A DNA stretch of 64,000 nt from Bacteroides fragilis NCTC 9343. Lineage in GTDB: Bacteria; Bacteroidota; Bacteroidia; Bacteroidales; Bacteroidaceae. The stretch is from contig NC_003228.3 of the NCBI RefSeq assembly GCF_000025985.1, positions 372,001-436,000 on the forward strand, given 5' to 3'. This document shows positions 8,417 through 17,957 of this stretch, one piece after another. The stretch's first letter is position 1. Each line of letters starts with the position of its first letter. The notes under the pieces were generated by a model. That model was not told the DNA's origin and made no database searches. It saw only the letters and a program-made list of their open reading frames with translations. The position numbers were made by a program, and so were the translations under genes.

Positions 8417-9736
8417 ATGAACAAGCAACTGATTACTATTTTTTCTATCTTCTCAATTACTTGTCTGGGAATGGTTTCTGCCCAGGAGTCTAAATCTTTT
8501 CTTCCTGAGGTGAAGAAAGAGTCATTAACCTTCAGTTCGGAGGACAATAAGTTTAAACTGACTTTCAATGGTCGTATCCAGGCAGACGGAGCTATGTTCT
8601 TTGGAGAAGACTACCAGCCCATAGGCAACGGTGTCGGATTCAGGCGTGTACGTTTGGGAGCTACTGCTGCTTTTGGCAAAAGGTTGTCCGGTAAGATAGA
8701 AATGGATCTTACCGACGGTGGCTTTTCATTGAAGGACTGTTTCATTAAATATGCTTTCCCGAATGGGCTTTATTTTAGGGCAGGTAATTTTAAAGAGAGT
8801 TTTGGCATGGCTGCAATGACCTCCTCGGGCGATTTGTGGTTCATGGAAAAGGCGAACGTGGTATCTGCATTTGCTCCGGAATATCATATCGGTGTACAGG
8901 GAACCTGGGAACATGACCAGTTTCTGGGAGTAGCGGGTGTACATTTTAAAAAAATAGAAGGTAACAAAGAGAAAGACTATTCCGAAAGTAATAATAAAGC
9001 GGGGGAGGATGAAGGAATATCGGTTACAGCCCGTGCTGTCTGGCAACCGGTTTCGGCAGATAAGGTAAAAGGTCTTCATTTGGGAATAGCCGCATCCTAT
9101 CGTACTCCGAAGACAACAGTCGGTTCGCTGATGCCGAATACTGTGAGATATAGTACAAGATCACTTTCTTATATTAACAAAATCAAGTTTCTGGATACAT
9201 CGCCGATTGCTTCTGTCAGTCACGATTGGTTGGCCGGTGCTGAACTGGCCGGATTTTACAGAGGTTTTCGCTTTCAGGGAGAGTATATCATGAACAATAC
9301 GGTACGTATGGAAGGGTTGGCAACAGAGAAGTTCAACGGCTTCTATGTGCAGGCGGCTTATCTTTTGTTCGGTGGGCAGCAACGATATAGTAAATCGCGT
9401 GGAGCCTTCTCGCAGCCATCGTTCGGACGCAGTTGGGGGGATATAGAATTGGCAGCCCGTTTTGACCGTATCGACCTGAACGGAACAGAAGTGATGGGGG
9501 GATCGTCCAACGGATGGACATTCGGAGTGAATTATTATGCTACCCGGAATCTTAAATTTCAGCTCAATTATTCATATGTAGATAATGATAAATATGCCAA
9601 TGCCTTCGGACAGGCAGCGGTAGGGTATAAATCGAACGGAGAGATTGCCTATAAACCCGAGGAAGTTGATGAATCGTTGGGTAAAGGAGGGAATGCTTAT
9701 GGTATTCTGGGGCTTCGTATTCAATTGAATTTTTAA
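8417..9736 (+). CDS. Outer-membrane porin, phosphate-selective porin O/P family
   Basis: 439 residues with a signal peptide (about 1-22, cleaved after VSAQ). The mature chain shows alternating beta-strand patterns and aromatic girdles typical of a 16-strand barrel. The opening FSSEDNKFKLTFNGRIQADGA and the final AYGILGLRIQLNF, ending in Phe, fit the OprP/OprO (Porin_O_P) family. In Bacteroides this family is often linked to phosphate or polyphosphate uptake, but anion selectivity cannot be read from the sequence. The CYTH gene follows 7 bp later, so they may form one transcript. That would place a triphosphate-binding enzyme beside a phosphate-type porin. Confidence 0.8.
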   Translation: MNKQLITIFSIFSITCLGMVSAQESKSFLPEVKKESLTFSSEDNKFKLTFNGRIQADGAMFFGEDYQPIGNGVGFRRVRLGATAAFGKRLSGKIEMDLTDGGFSLKDCFIKYAFPNGLYFRAGNFKESFGMAAMTSSGDLWFMEKANVVSAFAPEYHIGVQGTWEHDQFLGVAGVHFKKIEGNKEKDYSESNNKAGEDEGISVTARAVWQPVSADKVKGLHLGIAASYRTPKTTVGSLMPNTVRYSTRSLSYINKIKFLDTSPIASVSHDWLAGAELAGFYRGFRFQGEYIMNNTVRMEGLATEKFNGFYVQAAYLLFGGQQRYSKSRGAFSQPSFGRSWGDIELAARFDRIDLNGTEVMGGSSNGWTFGVNYYATRNLKFQLNYSYVDNDKYANAFGQAAVGYKSNGEIAYKPEEVDESLGKGGNAYGILGLRIQLNF

Positions 9737-9743
9737 ATAATAT

Positions 9744-10214
9744 ATGTCACAGGAAATAGAACGTAAATTTCTCGTTAGTGGAGATTATAAGTCACAGGCT
9801 TTTGATCAGAGCCGCATCGTTCAGGGATATATCAGTAGTGCCCGTGGAAGAACGGTCCGCGTACGCATACGTGACGGAAAAGGCTATCTGACTATTAAAG
9901 GAGCTTCGGATGCCTCGGGAATAAGCCGTTACGAGTGGGAGAAGGAACTGTCTCTCGCGGAGGCTGAGGAACTGATGAAGCTTTGCGAACCGGGAGTGAT
10001 CGATAAGACCCGTTATCTGGTGCGTAGCGGGAAACATATCTTCGAGGTAGATGAGTTCTATGGAGAGAATGAAGGACTTGTTGTGGCTGAGGTGGAATTG
10101 GGTTCGGAAGACGAAGTGTTTGTAAAACCCGGCTTTATCGGAGAAGAGGTTACGGGTGACATTCGTTACTATAATTCGCAGTTGATGAAAAAACCGTATA
10201 CTACCTGGTTGTAG
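9744..10214 (+). CDS. CYTH domain protein (triphosphate tunnel metalloenzyme)
   Basis: 156 residues, cytoplasmic. It opens with MSQEIERKFLV, the ExExK signature that binds metal and triphosphate in the CYTH superfamily. Later strands carry the alternating basic and acidic residues that line the tunnel (TVRVRIRDGKGYLTIKG, YEWEKEL, FEVDEFYGENEGLVVAEVE). Family members include inorganic triphosphatase, thiamine triphosphatase and class IV adenylate cyclase. The short bacterial single-domain form most often hydrolyses tripolyphosphate. The start is 7 bp after the porin stop, suggesting coupling. Confidence 0.88.
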   Translation: MSQEIERKFLVSGDYKSQAFDQSRIVQGYISSARGRTVRVRIRDGKGYLTIKGASDASGISRYEWEKELSLAEAEELMKLCEPGVIDKTRYLVRSGKHIFEVDEFYGENEGLVVAEVELGSEDEVFVKPGFIGEEVTGDIRYYNSQLMKKPYTTWL

Positions 10215-10270
10215 CTAACAAATAATCCGTATATTTGTTTCTTTAGTTAAGAGTTCAAGAATAAAGATAT

Positions 10271-11566
10271 ATGGAACAACTGTACAACTACCTGCCGGAA
10301 AAGCTGGTGACCTTTATCCTGGTTACCTTGTTTTCACTTTTAATAGGACTTTCGCAACGTAAAATCAGTTTGAAACGTGAAGGAGAAACCACTCTTTTCG
10401 GTACTGACCGCACCTTTACGTTTATCGGAATGCTGGGGTATCTTTTGTATATCCTCGATCCGGAAGAGATGCACCTTTTCATGGGAGGTGGTTTGATACT
10501 CGGCATTCTTTTAGGGCTCAACTATTATGTGAAGCAGTCCCAATTCCATGTATTCGGGGTGACGACTATTATCATCGCACTGATCACCTACTGCATTGCT
10601 CCGATTGTGTCTACACAGCCTTCATGGTTTTACGTCATGGTGATTGTTACTGTTTTATTGCTTACCGAACTGAAGCATACTTTTACGGAGATCGCGCAGC
10701 GAATGAAAAACGATGAAATGATTACGTTGGCTAAGTTCTTGGCTATCAGTGGTATCATCCTTCCGATGTTGCCTAATGAAAATATTATCCCTGACATCAA
10801 CCTGACGCCTTATACCATCTGGCTGGCCACAGTAGTGGTTTCGGGTATCTCATATCTTTCCTATTTGCTGAAGCGGTATGTCTTTCGTGAATCGGGGGTA
10901 TTGGTGTCCGGCATTATCGGCGGGCTCTACAGTAGTACGGCTACAATCTCGGTACTCGCCCGTAAAAGCCGTAATGCACACTCGCAGGAAGCATCCGAAT
11001 ATGTTGCCGCCATGCTTTTGGCTGTCAGCATGATGTTTTTGCGCTTCATGATTCTAATTCTTATTTTCAGCTCCACTATTTTTACTTCTATCTATCCTTA
11101 TCTATTGATTATGGCTGCCGTTGCAGCCGGTGTAGCCTGGTTTATCCACACTCGTCGGAAGCGGACACCCGACGCTGACCTTGTGGAAGAAGAAGATGAC
11201 AGCAGTAATCCGTTGGAGTTCAAGGTGGCTTTGATTTTTGCAGGGTTATTTGTTATATTTACCGTACTGACACACTATACCTTGATTTATGCCGGGACAG
11301 GAGGGTTGAACCTGCTGTCGTTCGTTTCCGGTTTTAGTGATATTACTCCTTTTATCCTGAACTTATTGCAGGGCACGGGAAGTGTAGCGGCTACTGTGGT
11401 GATGGCTTGTACCATGCAGGCCATTATCAGTAACATTGTGGTCAACATGTGTTATGCGCTTTTCTTCTCGGGTAAGCAGAGTAAATTGCGCTCGTGGATA
11501 TTGGGCGGATTCGGATGTGTAATCGCAGCAAATGTTGTCGTACTTTTTTTCTTTTATCTGATTTAA
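10271..11566 (+). CDS. MgtC-like / DUF4010 polytopic membrane protein
   Basis: 431 residues with about 12 hydrophobic segments. The N-terminal part (FILVTLFSLLIGLSQRKI, then a loop with RTFTFIGMLGYLLY) follows the MgtC/SapB pattern of an early helix followed by a basic loop. The C-terminal half matches the DUF4010 architecture, including SGIIGGLYSSTATISVLARKS. A charged cytoplasmic linker rich in Asp and Glu lies at about 298-315. No transport substrate is known for the family. It follows the CYTH gene by 56 bp and could be part of that operon. Confidence 0.8.
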   Translation: MEQLYNYLPEKLVTFILVTLFSLLIGLSQRKISLKREGETTLFGTDRTFTFIGMLGYLLYILDPEEMHLFMGGGLILGILLGLNYYVKQSQFHVFGVTTIIIALITYCIAPIVSTQPSWFYVMVIVTVLLLTELKHTFTEIAQRMKNDEMITLAKFLAISGIILPMLPNENIIPDINLTPYTIWLATVVVSGISYLSYLLKRYVFRESGVLVSGIIGGLYSSTATISVLARKSRNAHSQEASEYVAAMLLAVSMMFLRFMILILIFSSTIFTSIYPYLLIMAAVAAGVAWFIHTRRKRTPDADLVEEEDDSSNPLEFKVALIFAGLFVIFTVLTHYTLIYAGTGGLNLLSFVSGFSDITPFILNLLQGTGSVAATVVMACTMQAIISNIVVNMCYALFFSGKQSKLRSWILGGFGCVIAANVVVLFFFYLI

Positions 11567-11736
11567 TGTGCGTTATCGAACGACTTCTGATAAAAAAGAA
11601 TAAAAATCACTCTATTTCACCTTTCTTAACTCCGAGGGTTTCGTAAACGAATATAAAGTCGATATTTTCGTTGCCATTCTGTGACAAATACTATGATTTT
11701 ACGTCAGATAGACTATAAACTAAAACATAACTTCAC

Positions 11737-14313
11737 ATGAGAAACAAACTACTACTATTGTTGCTGTTGATGTTCATGACATCCGGCATGATGTATGCCC
11801 AACAGCAAAAAACACAGCAATCCCAACAACGTACGGCAGCTCCATCTTATACATTGAAAGGCGTGCTTCTTGATTCGTTGACTCAGGAAGGCGAACCTTA
11901 TGCTACAATTAAGATCGCAAAAAAGAATGCTCCTCAAAAAGCTCTTAAAATGGCTGTAACCGATTTGAATGGTAAATTCCAGGAGAAACTGACTGTTGCT
12001 CCCGGAGAGTATATTATTACCTTATCATCTGTAGGTAAAGTCACGATCGTGAAAGACTTTACTGTCAAAGCGAGTGAAAAGGTGATCGATCTGGGAAAAT
12101 TAAATATGGCCGAGGCTACTAACGAACTGAAAGGTATAGAAGTCGTTGCTCAGAAGCCACTGGTAAAGGTGGATGTAGACAAAATTGAATATAACATCGA
12201 AGACGATCCTGACTCGAAGACCAATACCGTAATGGAAATGCTTCGTAAAGTACCGTTGGTAACAGTGGACGGCGAAGATAACATCAAGGTAAATGGCAGC
12301 AGCAGTTTTAAAATCCATGTAAACGGTAAGCCTAATAATATGATGAGCAATAACCCGAAAGACGTGCTCAAGAGTATGCCGGCCAATACCATTAAACATA
12401 TTGAGGTAATCACTTCTCCGGGAGCTAAATATGATGCAGAAGGTGTGGGCGGTATCCTGAATATTGTGACTGTCGGTGGTGGATTCGAAGGTTATACTGC
12501 AACTTTCCGTGCCAGTGGTAGCAATCGTGGTGCCGGTGCCGGTGGATATGCTACTATCAAATCCGGAAAACTGACTATTACAGGAAATTATAATTATAAC
12601 TACGATACATCGCCTAAAAGCTATTCGGACAGTTACCGTGAAAATTATGATTCGGAAGATCAGAAGTATCTGGAATCGAAAAGCTCTTCCGATTATAACG
12701 GCAGTTTCCAGTACGGCAATCTTGAGGCCAGTTACGAAATTGATACATTACGTTTGCTGACAGCGTCATTCGGTATGTACGGCGGTGCCAATGATAATAA
12801 GAGCGACGGGTTGACTACAATGTGGAATGCCCAGAGAGACCGATTGGCTTATCAATACCGCTCGTTGAGCGACGGAGACGGTTCCTGGTATTCTATGCGT
12901 GGTAATGTCGATTATCAGCGTACCTCTAAAAAGAACAAGGACCGTATGATCACTCTCTCGTACAAGATCAGTACACAGCCGCAGAACTCTGACTATTATA
13001 CGGACTATAAAGATATCAAAGATCCGTTTGAAATGGATATCGTTAAGAAATTCTTGCTGAATAACTCTCATTCGGATGGCAAGACCAATACTACCGAACA
13101 TACATTCCAGGTGGATTATACTACTCCAATCGGAAAATTGCATACTATTGAAGCCGGAGCTAAATATATCATCCGTAATAACCTTAGTGATAACAAACTG
13201 TTCGAAGCCGAGGGCGTCAGTGACAACTACGAATACAACAACGACCGTAGTAGCAAGTATAAACATCTGAATGACATTCTTGCCGCTTATCTGGGATACA
13301 CACTTCGTTATAAAACATTCTCATTCAAGCCGGGAGTACGTTATGAATATACGTCACAGGATGTGAAGTATCTGGCAGGAGCTATCGGACCTGAAGCGGA
13401 TTTCAGTACCAGTTATAACGACTTTGTTCCTTCTGTAACCATGGGCATCAAGATCGGTAAGACACAGAACTTGCGCGGTGGATACAACATGCGTATCTGG
13501 CGTCCGGGTATCTGGAACTTGAATCCTTATTTTGACGACCGCAACCCGATGTTTATCAGCCAGGGTAATTCGAATCTGGAAAGTGAAAAGAGCCACTCGT
13601 TCAACCTGAGCTATAGTATGTTCAGCATGAAGTTTAATGTCAATATCTCTCTGCGCCACTCATTCGGAAACAACGGTATCGAACGGGTCAGCCGTTTGAT
13701 TGGTAAGGGTGGTGAAGAGTTCCCCGGAGGACATCATGCTCCCGAAGGTGCATTGTATAGCACTTACGAAAATATCGGTAAGAACCGTAATACAGGTCTG
13801 AGCCTTTACGGTAACTGGAACGCTTCTCCCAACACCCGTATCTATCTGAACGGTGATGGCAGCTACGTTGATATTAAGAGTCCGGCTCAGGGATTACATA
13901 ACTATGGATGGAATGCCTCTTTATACGGTGGTATCCAGCACACCTTCCCATTGAAGATACGTGCCAGTCTGAATGCCGGAGGAAGTACTCCTTACATCAG
14001 CCTGCAAGGTAAGGGATCGGGATATTATTACTATAGTCTGGGTGTGAACCGCTCTTTCATCAAAGACCGCTTTACAGTGAGTGCCTATGTAAGCAATATC
14101 TTCGAGAAGTATCGTTCGTATAATAATACCACTATGGGTGAAAACTTCTTGTCGAAGAGCAGCAGCCGTTATCAGAGCCGTAGCTTTGGTATCAGCCTTA
14201 GCTACCGTATCGGTGAGTTGAAGGCCAGTGTGAAGAAAGCCGCTCGCAGTATCAATAATGATGACGTGAAAGGTGGCGGCGGACAAGGCGGTCAAGGTGG
14301 TGGCGCTAATTAG
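11737..14313 (+). CDS. Outer-membrane beta-barrel protein with N-terminal carboxypeptidase-like domain (TonB-receptor type)
   Basis: 858 residues. A signal peptide (about 1-21) is followed by a Gln-rich stretch. A carboxypeptidase-regulatory-like beta domain comes next (about 38-120). A plug-like region follows (VDVDKIEYNIEDDPDSKTNTV, then the VNGKPNNMMSN and ITSPGAKYDAEGVGGILNIV motifs), then a large barrel. This is the outer-membrane beta-barrel family common in Bacteroidetes, distinct from SusC because no SusD partner or SusC signature is present. The C-terminus ends in a glycine-rich tail (GGGGQGGQGGGAN) rather than an aromatic residue, which is unusual for a barrel. Ligand unknown. It is monocistronic, with a terminator about 100 bp downstream. 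Confidence 0.8.
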   Translation: MRNKLLLLLLLMFMTSGMMYAQQQKTQQSQQRTAAPSYTLKGVLLDSLTQEGEPYATIKIAKKNAPQKALKMAVTDLNGKFQEKLTVAPGEYIITLSSVGKVTIVKDFTVKASEKVIDLGKLNMAEATNELKGIEVVAQKPLVKVDVDKIEYNIEDDPDSKTNTVMEMLRKVPLVTVDGEDNIKVNGSSSFKIHVNGKPNNMMSNNPKDVLKSMPANTIKHIEVITSPGAKYDAEGVGGILNIVTVGGGFEGYTATFRASGSNRGAGAGGYATIKSGKLTITGNYNYNYDTSPKSYSDSYRENYDSEDQKYLESKSSSDYNGSFQYGNLEASYEIDTLRLLTASFGMYGGANDNKSDGLTTMWNAQRDRLAYQYRSLSDGDGSWYSMRGNVDYQRTSKKNKDRMITLSYKISTQPQNSDYYTDYKDIKDPFEMDIVKKFLLNNSHSDGKTNTTEHTFQVDYTTPIGKLHTIEAGAKYIIRNNLSDNKLFEAEGVSDNYEYNNDRSSKYKHLNDILAAYLGYTLRYKTFSFKPGVRYEYTSQDVKYLAGAIGPEADFSTSYNDFVPSVTMGIKIGKTQNLRGGYNMRIWRPGIWNLNPYFDDRNPMFISQGNSNLESEKSHSFNLSYSMFSMKFNVNISLRHSFGNNGIERVSRLIGKGGEEFPGGHHAPEGALYSTYENIGKNRNTGLSLYGNWNASPNTRIYLNGDGSYVDIKSPAQGLHNYGWNASLYGGIQHTFPLKIRASLNAGGSTPYISLQGKGSGYYYYSLGVNRSFIKDRFTVSAYVSNIFEKYRSYNNTTMGENFLSKSSSRYQSRSFGISLSYRIGELKASVKKAARSINNDDVKGGGGQGGQGGGAN

Positions 14314-14411
14314 GAATTTGCGTCCAACCGTGAACAGCAGTCCGTAAAGAAGAAAGTGTGTCGGAACTAAAATGACCACTTGAAACAGCTACAGATTACA
14401 ACCCAAAACAT

Positions 14412-14459
14412 AAATAGCCCTATCGAACTCTATTTTAGAGTAATGATAGGGCTATTTTC
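14412..14459. terminator. Strong hairpin terminator between convergent genes
   Basis: AAATAGCCCTATC (14412-14424) pairs with GATAGGGCTATTTT (14445-14458). The A/T flanks on both sides suit a bidirectional terminator. Confidence 0.8.
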
Positions 14460-14593
14460 GTTGTTGATAAGGGTGGACGTTTCTGATTCCAATTTCTCCT
14501 TCTTTAAGTTTGAGTCCTGACATACCCTTTTCTTTATTTAAATGCCGGTGTCTTACAAAAAGAATGCCGTAAGCGTAAAGAGCAAATGCCGGT

Positions 14594-15814
14594 TTATAAA
14601 GAATGATCTGCCGGCATCTCTTTCCCCGACCAGGCTTTCAGGTTGGTCCATTCGGCAGGAGGGGCACTCCAGAAAGGATCGTCGGCGGGTAGTCCCAATG
14701 GCAAGAAACCGGTCAGGCACAAGTAAGTACTTCCTGTATTAATGTAGGACTCCGACATTTGAACCTGATTACCGGAGAAACCTATCTTCAACCAACCCTT
14801 TGTGTCGAAATTGGCAGCAGATCGGAATTGGTTCTCTATAACTTTCGTCATGCCGCAGCGTACCTGTGCGGGAACAATTTGTTGCGGAAGGAGATGCAGT
14901 AAAGCTGCTTGTCCCAATGCGTGAAATACTCCGGTACGATAGACAATCGAACGTCCGATTACCGGATATGTTCCTTCCGGAGAAATGAAACGCTCCAATT
15001 GTTCGGCATAGCGTCCTAGGCGTTTTTGCTGTACATTCAGAAATTCACTTTCCGGCATCCGGTGCTTCTGCATGACGACTAATACATCGGTAAGCATAGG
15101 ATGAATCACGAAGCTATTGTAATAATCGAGGTGGAATTCTGCTCCGTCTCCATACTGGGCGTCTCCTTTATACCAAAGATCTCTGAACTTGCGTACCCCA
15201 TAATTGAGCCGCGTTGTATCACATTCTCCGGTGAATTCTTGCAGGGCTGCTTCCACGATGGAGGCAAACAGCAGCCAGTTGCTTTCATTGGGCTTGATAA
15301 CACGGCTTCGTTTTAACTCCGTCACCACTTGCTTGCGGGCAGCGGGTGAGAGGTTGCCCCATAATTGTTTAGGTGCACGCAATAATCCTTCTGCCAGAAA
15401 TGCGGCATCTACCAAGGGTTGTGAAGGTTCTCCGAAGATCAGGTAATCGGGTGAGGACGGATTCACTGCATTGCTGATCCCTTTCACCGTCAGTTCGATG
15501 TATTTTTTGCGTAATTGTCCTTCGGGAGTATCGTCTTCTCCTAGTTCCAGCCATGGAGCAATGCCGCATACGGTTCGTCCCACTGCCTCCAGATAAGAAA
15601 AACGTTGCCGGTTGGGAGCAAGCGATTCGTAAGGCATTTCCTTTTTCAGTGTTTCATTGGCCAGGTTACTGAGTACGGGATCGGCCAGGCGTACAAGAGT
15701 TTTTACCCAGATCTCCCGATCGGCAGTTCCTGTGCGTGACTGTGCCCAAAGGCAAGGGACTGCCGCCCATCCGGTCAGCAGTCCCCATACAATCGATAAA
15801 ATGATCCGTTTCAT
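14594..15814 (-). CDS. DUF2264 domain exported protein (PUL A)
   Basis: 406 residues with a signal peptide ending near CLWAQ. The remainder is an all-alpha protein with the features of DUF2264 (FSYLEAVGRTVCGIAPWLEL near the N-terminus, NNWLLF-like PNESNWLLFASIVE, then DAQYGDGAEFHLDYYNSF). The family is predicted to have an (alpha/alpha)6 barrel like that of unsaturated-uronyl hydrolases and lyases, and it often sits in PULs for uronate-containing glycans. Its ATG overlaps the GH2 stop by one base (TAATG), so translation is coupled. It is the last gene of PUL A, followed by a 134-bp gap and a terminator. Confidence 0.8.
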   Translation of the reverse strand: MKRIILSIVWGLLTGWAAVPCLWAQSRTGTADREIWVKTLVRLADPVLSNLANETLKKEMPYESLAPNRQRFSYLEAVGRTVCGIAPWLELGEDDTPEGQLRKKYIELTVKGISNAVNPSSPDYLIFGEPSQPLVDAAFLAEGLLRAPKQLWGNLSPAARKQVVTELKRSRVIKPNESNWLLFASIVEAALQEFTGECDTTRLNYGVRKFRDLWYKGDAQYGDGAEFHLDYYNSFVIHPMLTDVLVVMQKHRMPESEFLNVQQKRLGRYAEQLERFISPEGTYPVIGRSIVYRTGVFHALGQAALLHLLPQQIVPAQVRCGMTKVIENQFRSAANFDTKGWLKIGFSGNQVQMSESYINTGSTYLCLTGFLPLGLPADDPFWSAPPAEWTNLKAWSGKEMPADHSL

Positions 15815-17901
15815 TAGAGCGGTCTGTCTTCTTTATATTCTACTGTCACTTCGTCTGTAAGTGGTTTCTTGCCGGGAGTAGTCACACGAATGATATTCTC
15901 TCCCGAGGTGAGTTTGACATTTTTCCACACAACGGTTGAGTAGGTGTCCGCCTTTTGTTTACCACAACTGACACCGTTTACAAATAGTTCGGCTTCCGGG
16001 GCAGTGGTGAAAGCCATGAAGGTCTGTTCCGGCTGATAGCGGAGCCGACAGCGTTTTTCCGCCAGATAGATCATCGGTTCCTGTTTATTCCAGTTAGCTT
16101 TGTAGAAGTAGAAAGCATCTTTTCTCACTTTTCTGTCGAAGGTGACAAGTCCTTTATCGTTGATACCCGGACGGTCGCCTTCCGTACGATGAGCTGCCCC
16201 GAAATCGAACATGTTCCAAACGAAAGTACCCCATACGAAGGGACGTTCGGCAATGATTTTCCAATTCTCCATGTGGTAGTAAGTCTGCCAGTTCTCGGGA
16301 TGCCACCAGCCTGAAGCCGACGGTTGTTTGAGTGAGTCCTGCTGATGATAGATGCTGGCTCCTGCCCCATATTCACTGATGCCGATGCGTAGTTCGGGGT
16401 GTTTTTTATGTGTACGGTCCAAAAAGGTTGCCAGTGTTTTCGGAGTACTTCCATACCAACCGTCGTAACGGTTCCAGGCTATGTTTTCGGTAATGAAGTT
16501 CAAATTGCCGTCCTGGTTACTGGCCGAAGTTGTCGGGCGGGTAGGGTCTTCCTGTTTTGCCAGTGCATTCAGTTCTTTTACATATTCTACGGGATTGTCA
16601 CCCACCTCTTTCAGCTCATTAAATAGTCCCCAGAAGCAGATGGAAGGGTGGTTGTAGTGCTGCCGGATCAGTTCGATCAATTGTTGTTTACCATTTTCGC
16701 GGAAGGAAGCTTGGTCTACAAAACCTTTATCTGCATATCCTCCGGGACCTACAAACGGAATCTCGGCCCAGGTTACAATACCGTGTTTATCCATCAGGTC
16801 GTACATATAGGTAGCTTGAGGGTAGTGTGCCAGGCGGATGGCATTGACTCCCATTTCGCGCATCAGTGCCACATCTTCTTCGTGATGCTGCGGGCGGAGT
16901 GCATTGCCTACTTCTGCGCGGTCCTGATGGCGACAGACTCCATGAAGCGGCAGGTGTTTGCCATTCAGAAAGAATCCTTTATCCGGATCGGTATGATAAT
17001 AGCGCAATCCTAATGGCTGCGTTACACTGTCGATTTGTTTGCCGTCTTTGTGAAGACTGATACTGACCTGATACATAAAGGGATCTTCGCAACCATTCCA
17101 GAGACGTGGTTTCTGAATCAGTAGAGGGAGTTGTTCCAGAATATCAGCCCCCTGTTTCAATGACACGTTGCGGCTCTCTTTGCAAATCACCTTGGTGCCA
17201 TCCGTTACCAGGACCTGAAGTTCGGCAGTTCCGTCGGCTGCACGGTTGGATAGGTTAACTTTAGCGCATACTTTCGCTTCCTGCGGGCTGACGACCTCCT
17301 GTACCAGATAAACTCCCGGCGAAGCGTAGTCCAAAGGTGAGATACAAGTCTCATCGGTTATCAGCAGATGTACGTCCCGATAGATTCCTCCATAAAAATT
17401 GAAGTCACCCACCAGCGGCATGATGTCTAACTGTTCACCGTTGTTGGCGCGTACCAGGACAGAGTTCTTTTCTCCATATTTCACCAAGTCCGTGATTTCG
17501 AAGATGAAGGCTCCGTATCCGCCTCGGTGCTCACCTATATGCTTGCGATTAATAAATACATCGGCTATACTGTTTACTCCGTCGAAACGAAGAAAAAGAC
17601 GTTTACCTTTCCATTCGGGGCGGATGTACAAAGCTTTCTCGTAGTTGCCAATACCTCGTTTATAATCTATTTTGCCGGCAAGTGCGTCTTGTGCATTCCA
17701 GGTGTGCGGCAAGTCCACCCGCCGGGTGTCTCCCTGTACCTGATGCGAAAAACGGAAATTCCAGTTATTGTTGAGTAGAATATCCTGACGCTGGGCATGG
17801 AGCGAGATGGAAAAGAGAAGTAGGAAAAGAAAAGTACTTAAACCTTTTTCTCGACCCCTCCACCACAAGGAGGGAAAATAGTTACATTTCTGCTGTTTCA
17901 T
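15814..17901 (-). CDS. Glycoside hydrolase family 2 (beta-galactosidase/beta-glucuronidase type)
   Basis: 695 residues. The order is a jelly-roll sugar-binding domain (about 40-210), an immunoglobulin-like domain (about 215-315), a TIM barrel (about 320-600) and a C-terminal domain. The acid/base Glu is visible in FWGLFNELKE and the nucleophile in GISEYGAGASIY. Other GH2 marks are LPHTWNAQD and GVCRHQDRAEVGNAL. The hydrophobic export segment (STFLFLLLFSISLHAQ) is preceded by 20 extra residues encoded partly by a GC-rich palindrome, an odd extension. No ATG lies between the palindrome and the signal, so 17901 is the only good start. Sugar specificity is not visible; with GH88 and GH20 nearby it may remove beta-Gal or beta-GlcA. 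Confidence 0.87.
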   Translation of the reverse strand: MKQQKCNYFPSLWWRGREKGLSTFLFLLLFSISLHAQRQDILLNNNWNFRFSHQVQGDTRRVDLPHTWNAQDALAGKIDYKRGIGNYEKALYIRPEWKGKRLFLRFDGVNSIADVFINRKHIGEHRGGYGAFIFEITDLVKYGEKNSVLVRANNGEQLDIMPLVGDFNFYGGIYRDVHLLITDETCISPLDYASPGVYLVQEVVSPQEAKVCAKVNLSNRAADGTAELQVLVTDGTKVICKESRNVSLKQGADILEQLPLLIQKPRLWNGCEDPFMYQVSISLHKDGKQIDSVTQPLGLRYYHTDPDKGFFLNGKHLPLHGVCRHQDRAEVGNALRPQHHEEDVALMREMGVNAIRLAHYPQATYMYDLMDKHGIVTWAEIPFVGPGGYADKGFVDQASFRENGKQQLIELIRQHYNHPSICFWGLFNELKEVGDNPVEYVKELNALAKQEDPTRPTTSASNQDGNLNFITENIAWNRYDGWYGSTPKTLATFLDRTHKKHPELRIGISEYGAGASIYHQQDSLKQPSASGWWHPENWQTYYHMENWKIIAERPFVWGTFVWNMFDFGAAHRTEGDRPGINDKGLVTFDRKVRKDAFYFYKANWNKQEPMIYLAEKRCRLRYQPEQTFMAFTTAPEAELFVNGVSCGKQKADTYSTVVWKNVKLTSGENIIRVTTPGKKPLTDEVTVEYKEDRPL
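17856..17874. repeat. GC-rich palindrome inside the GH2 signal-peptide region
   Basis: CCCTCC (17856-17861) and GGAGGG (17869-17874) are inverse arms around a 7-bp loop, flanked by A/T-rich sequence. It encodes the FPSLWWRGREKG segment before the hydrophobic core. It looks like a small palindromic repeat inserted into coding sequence. Confidence 0.55.
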
Positions 17902-17957
17902 ATGTTCTTGATTATGTATTGATTAATGATGTTATTATTGAGATCATCGGTATTTCT

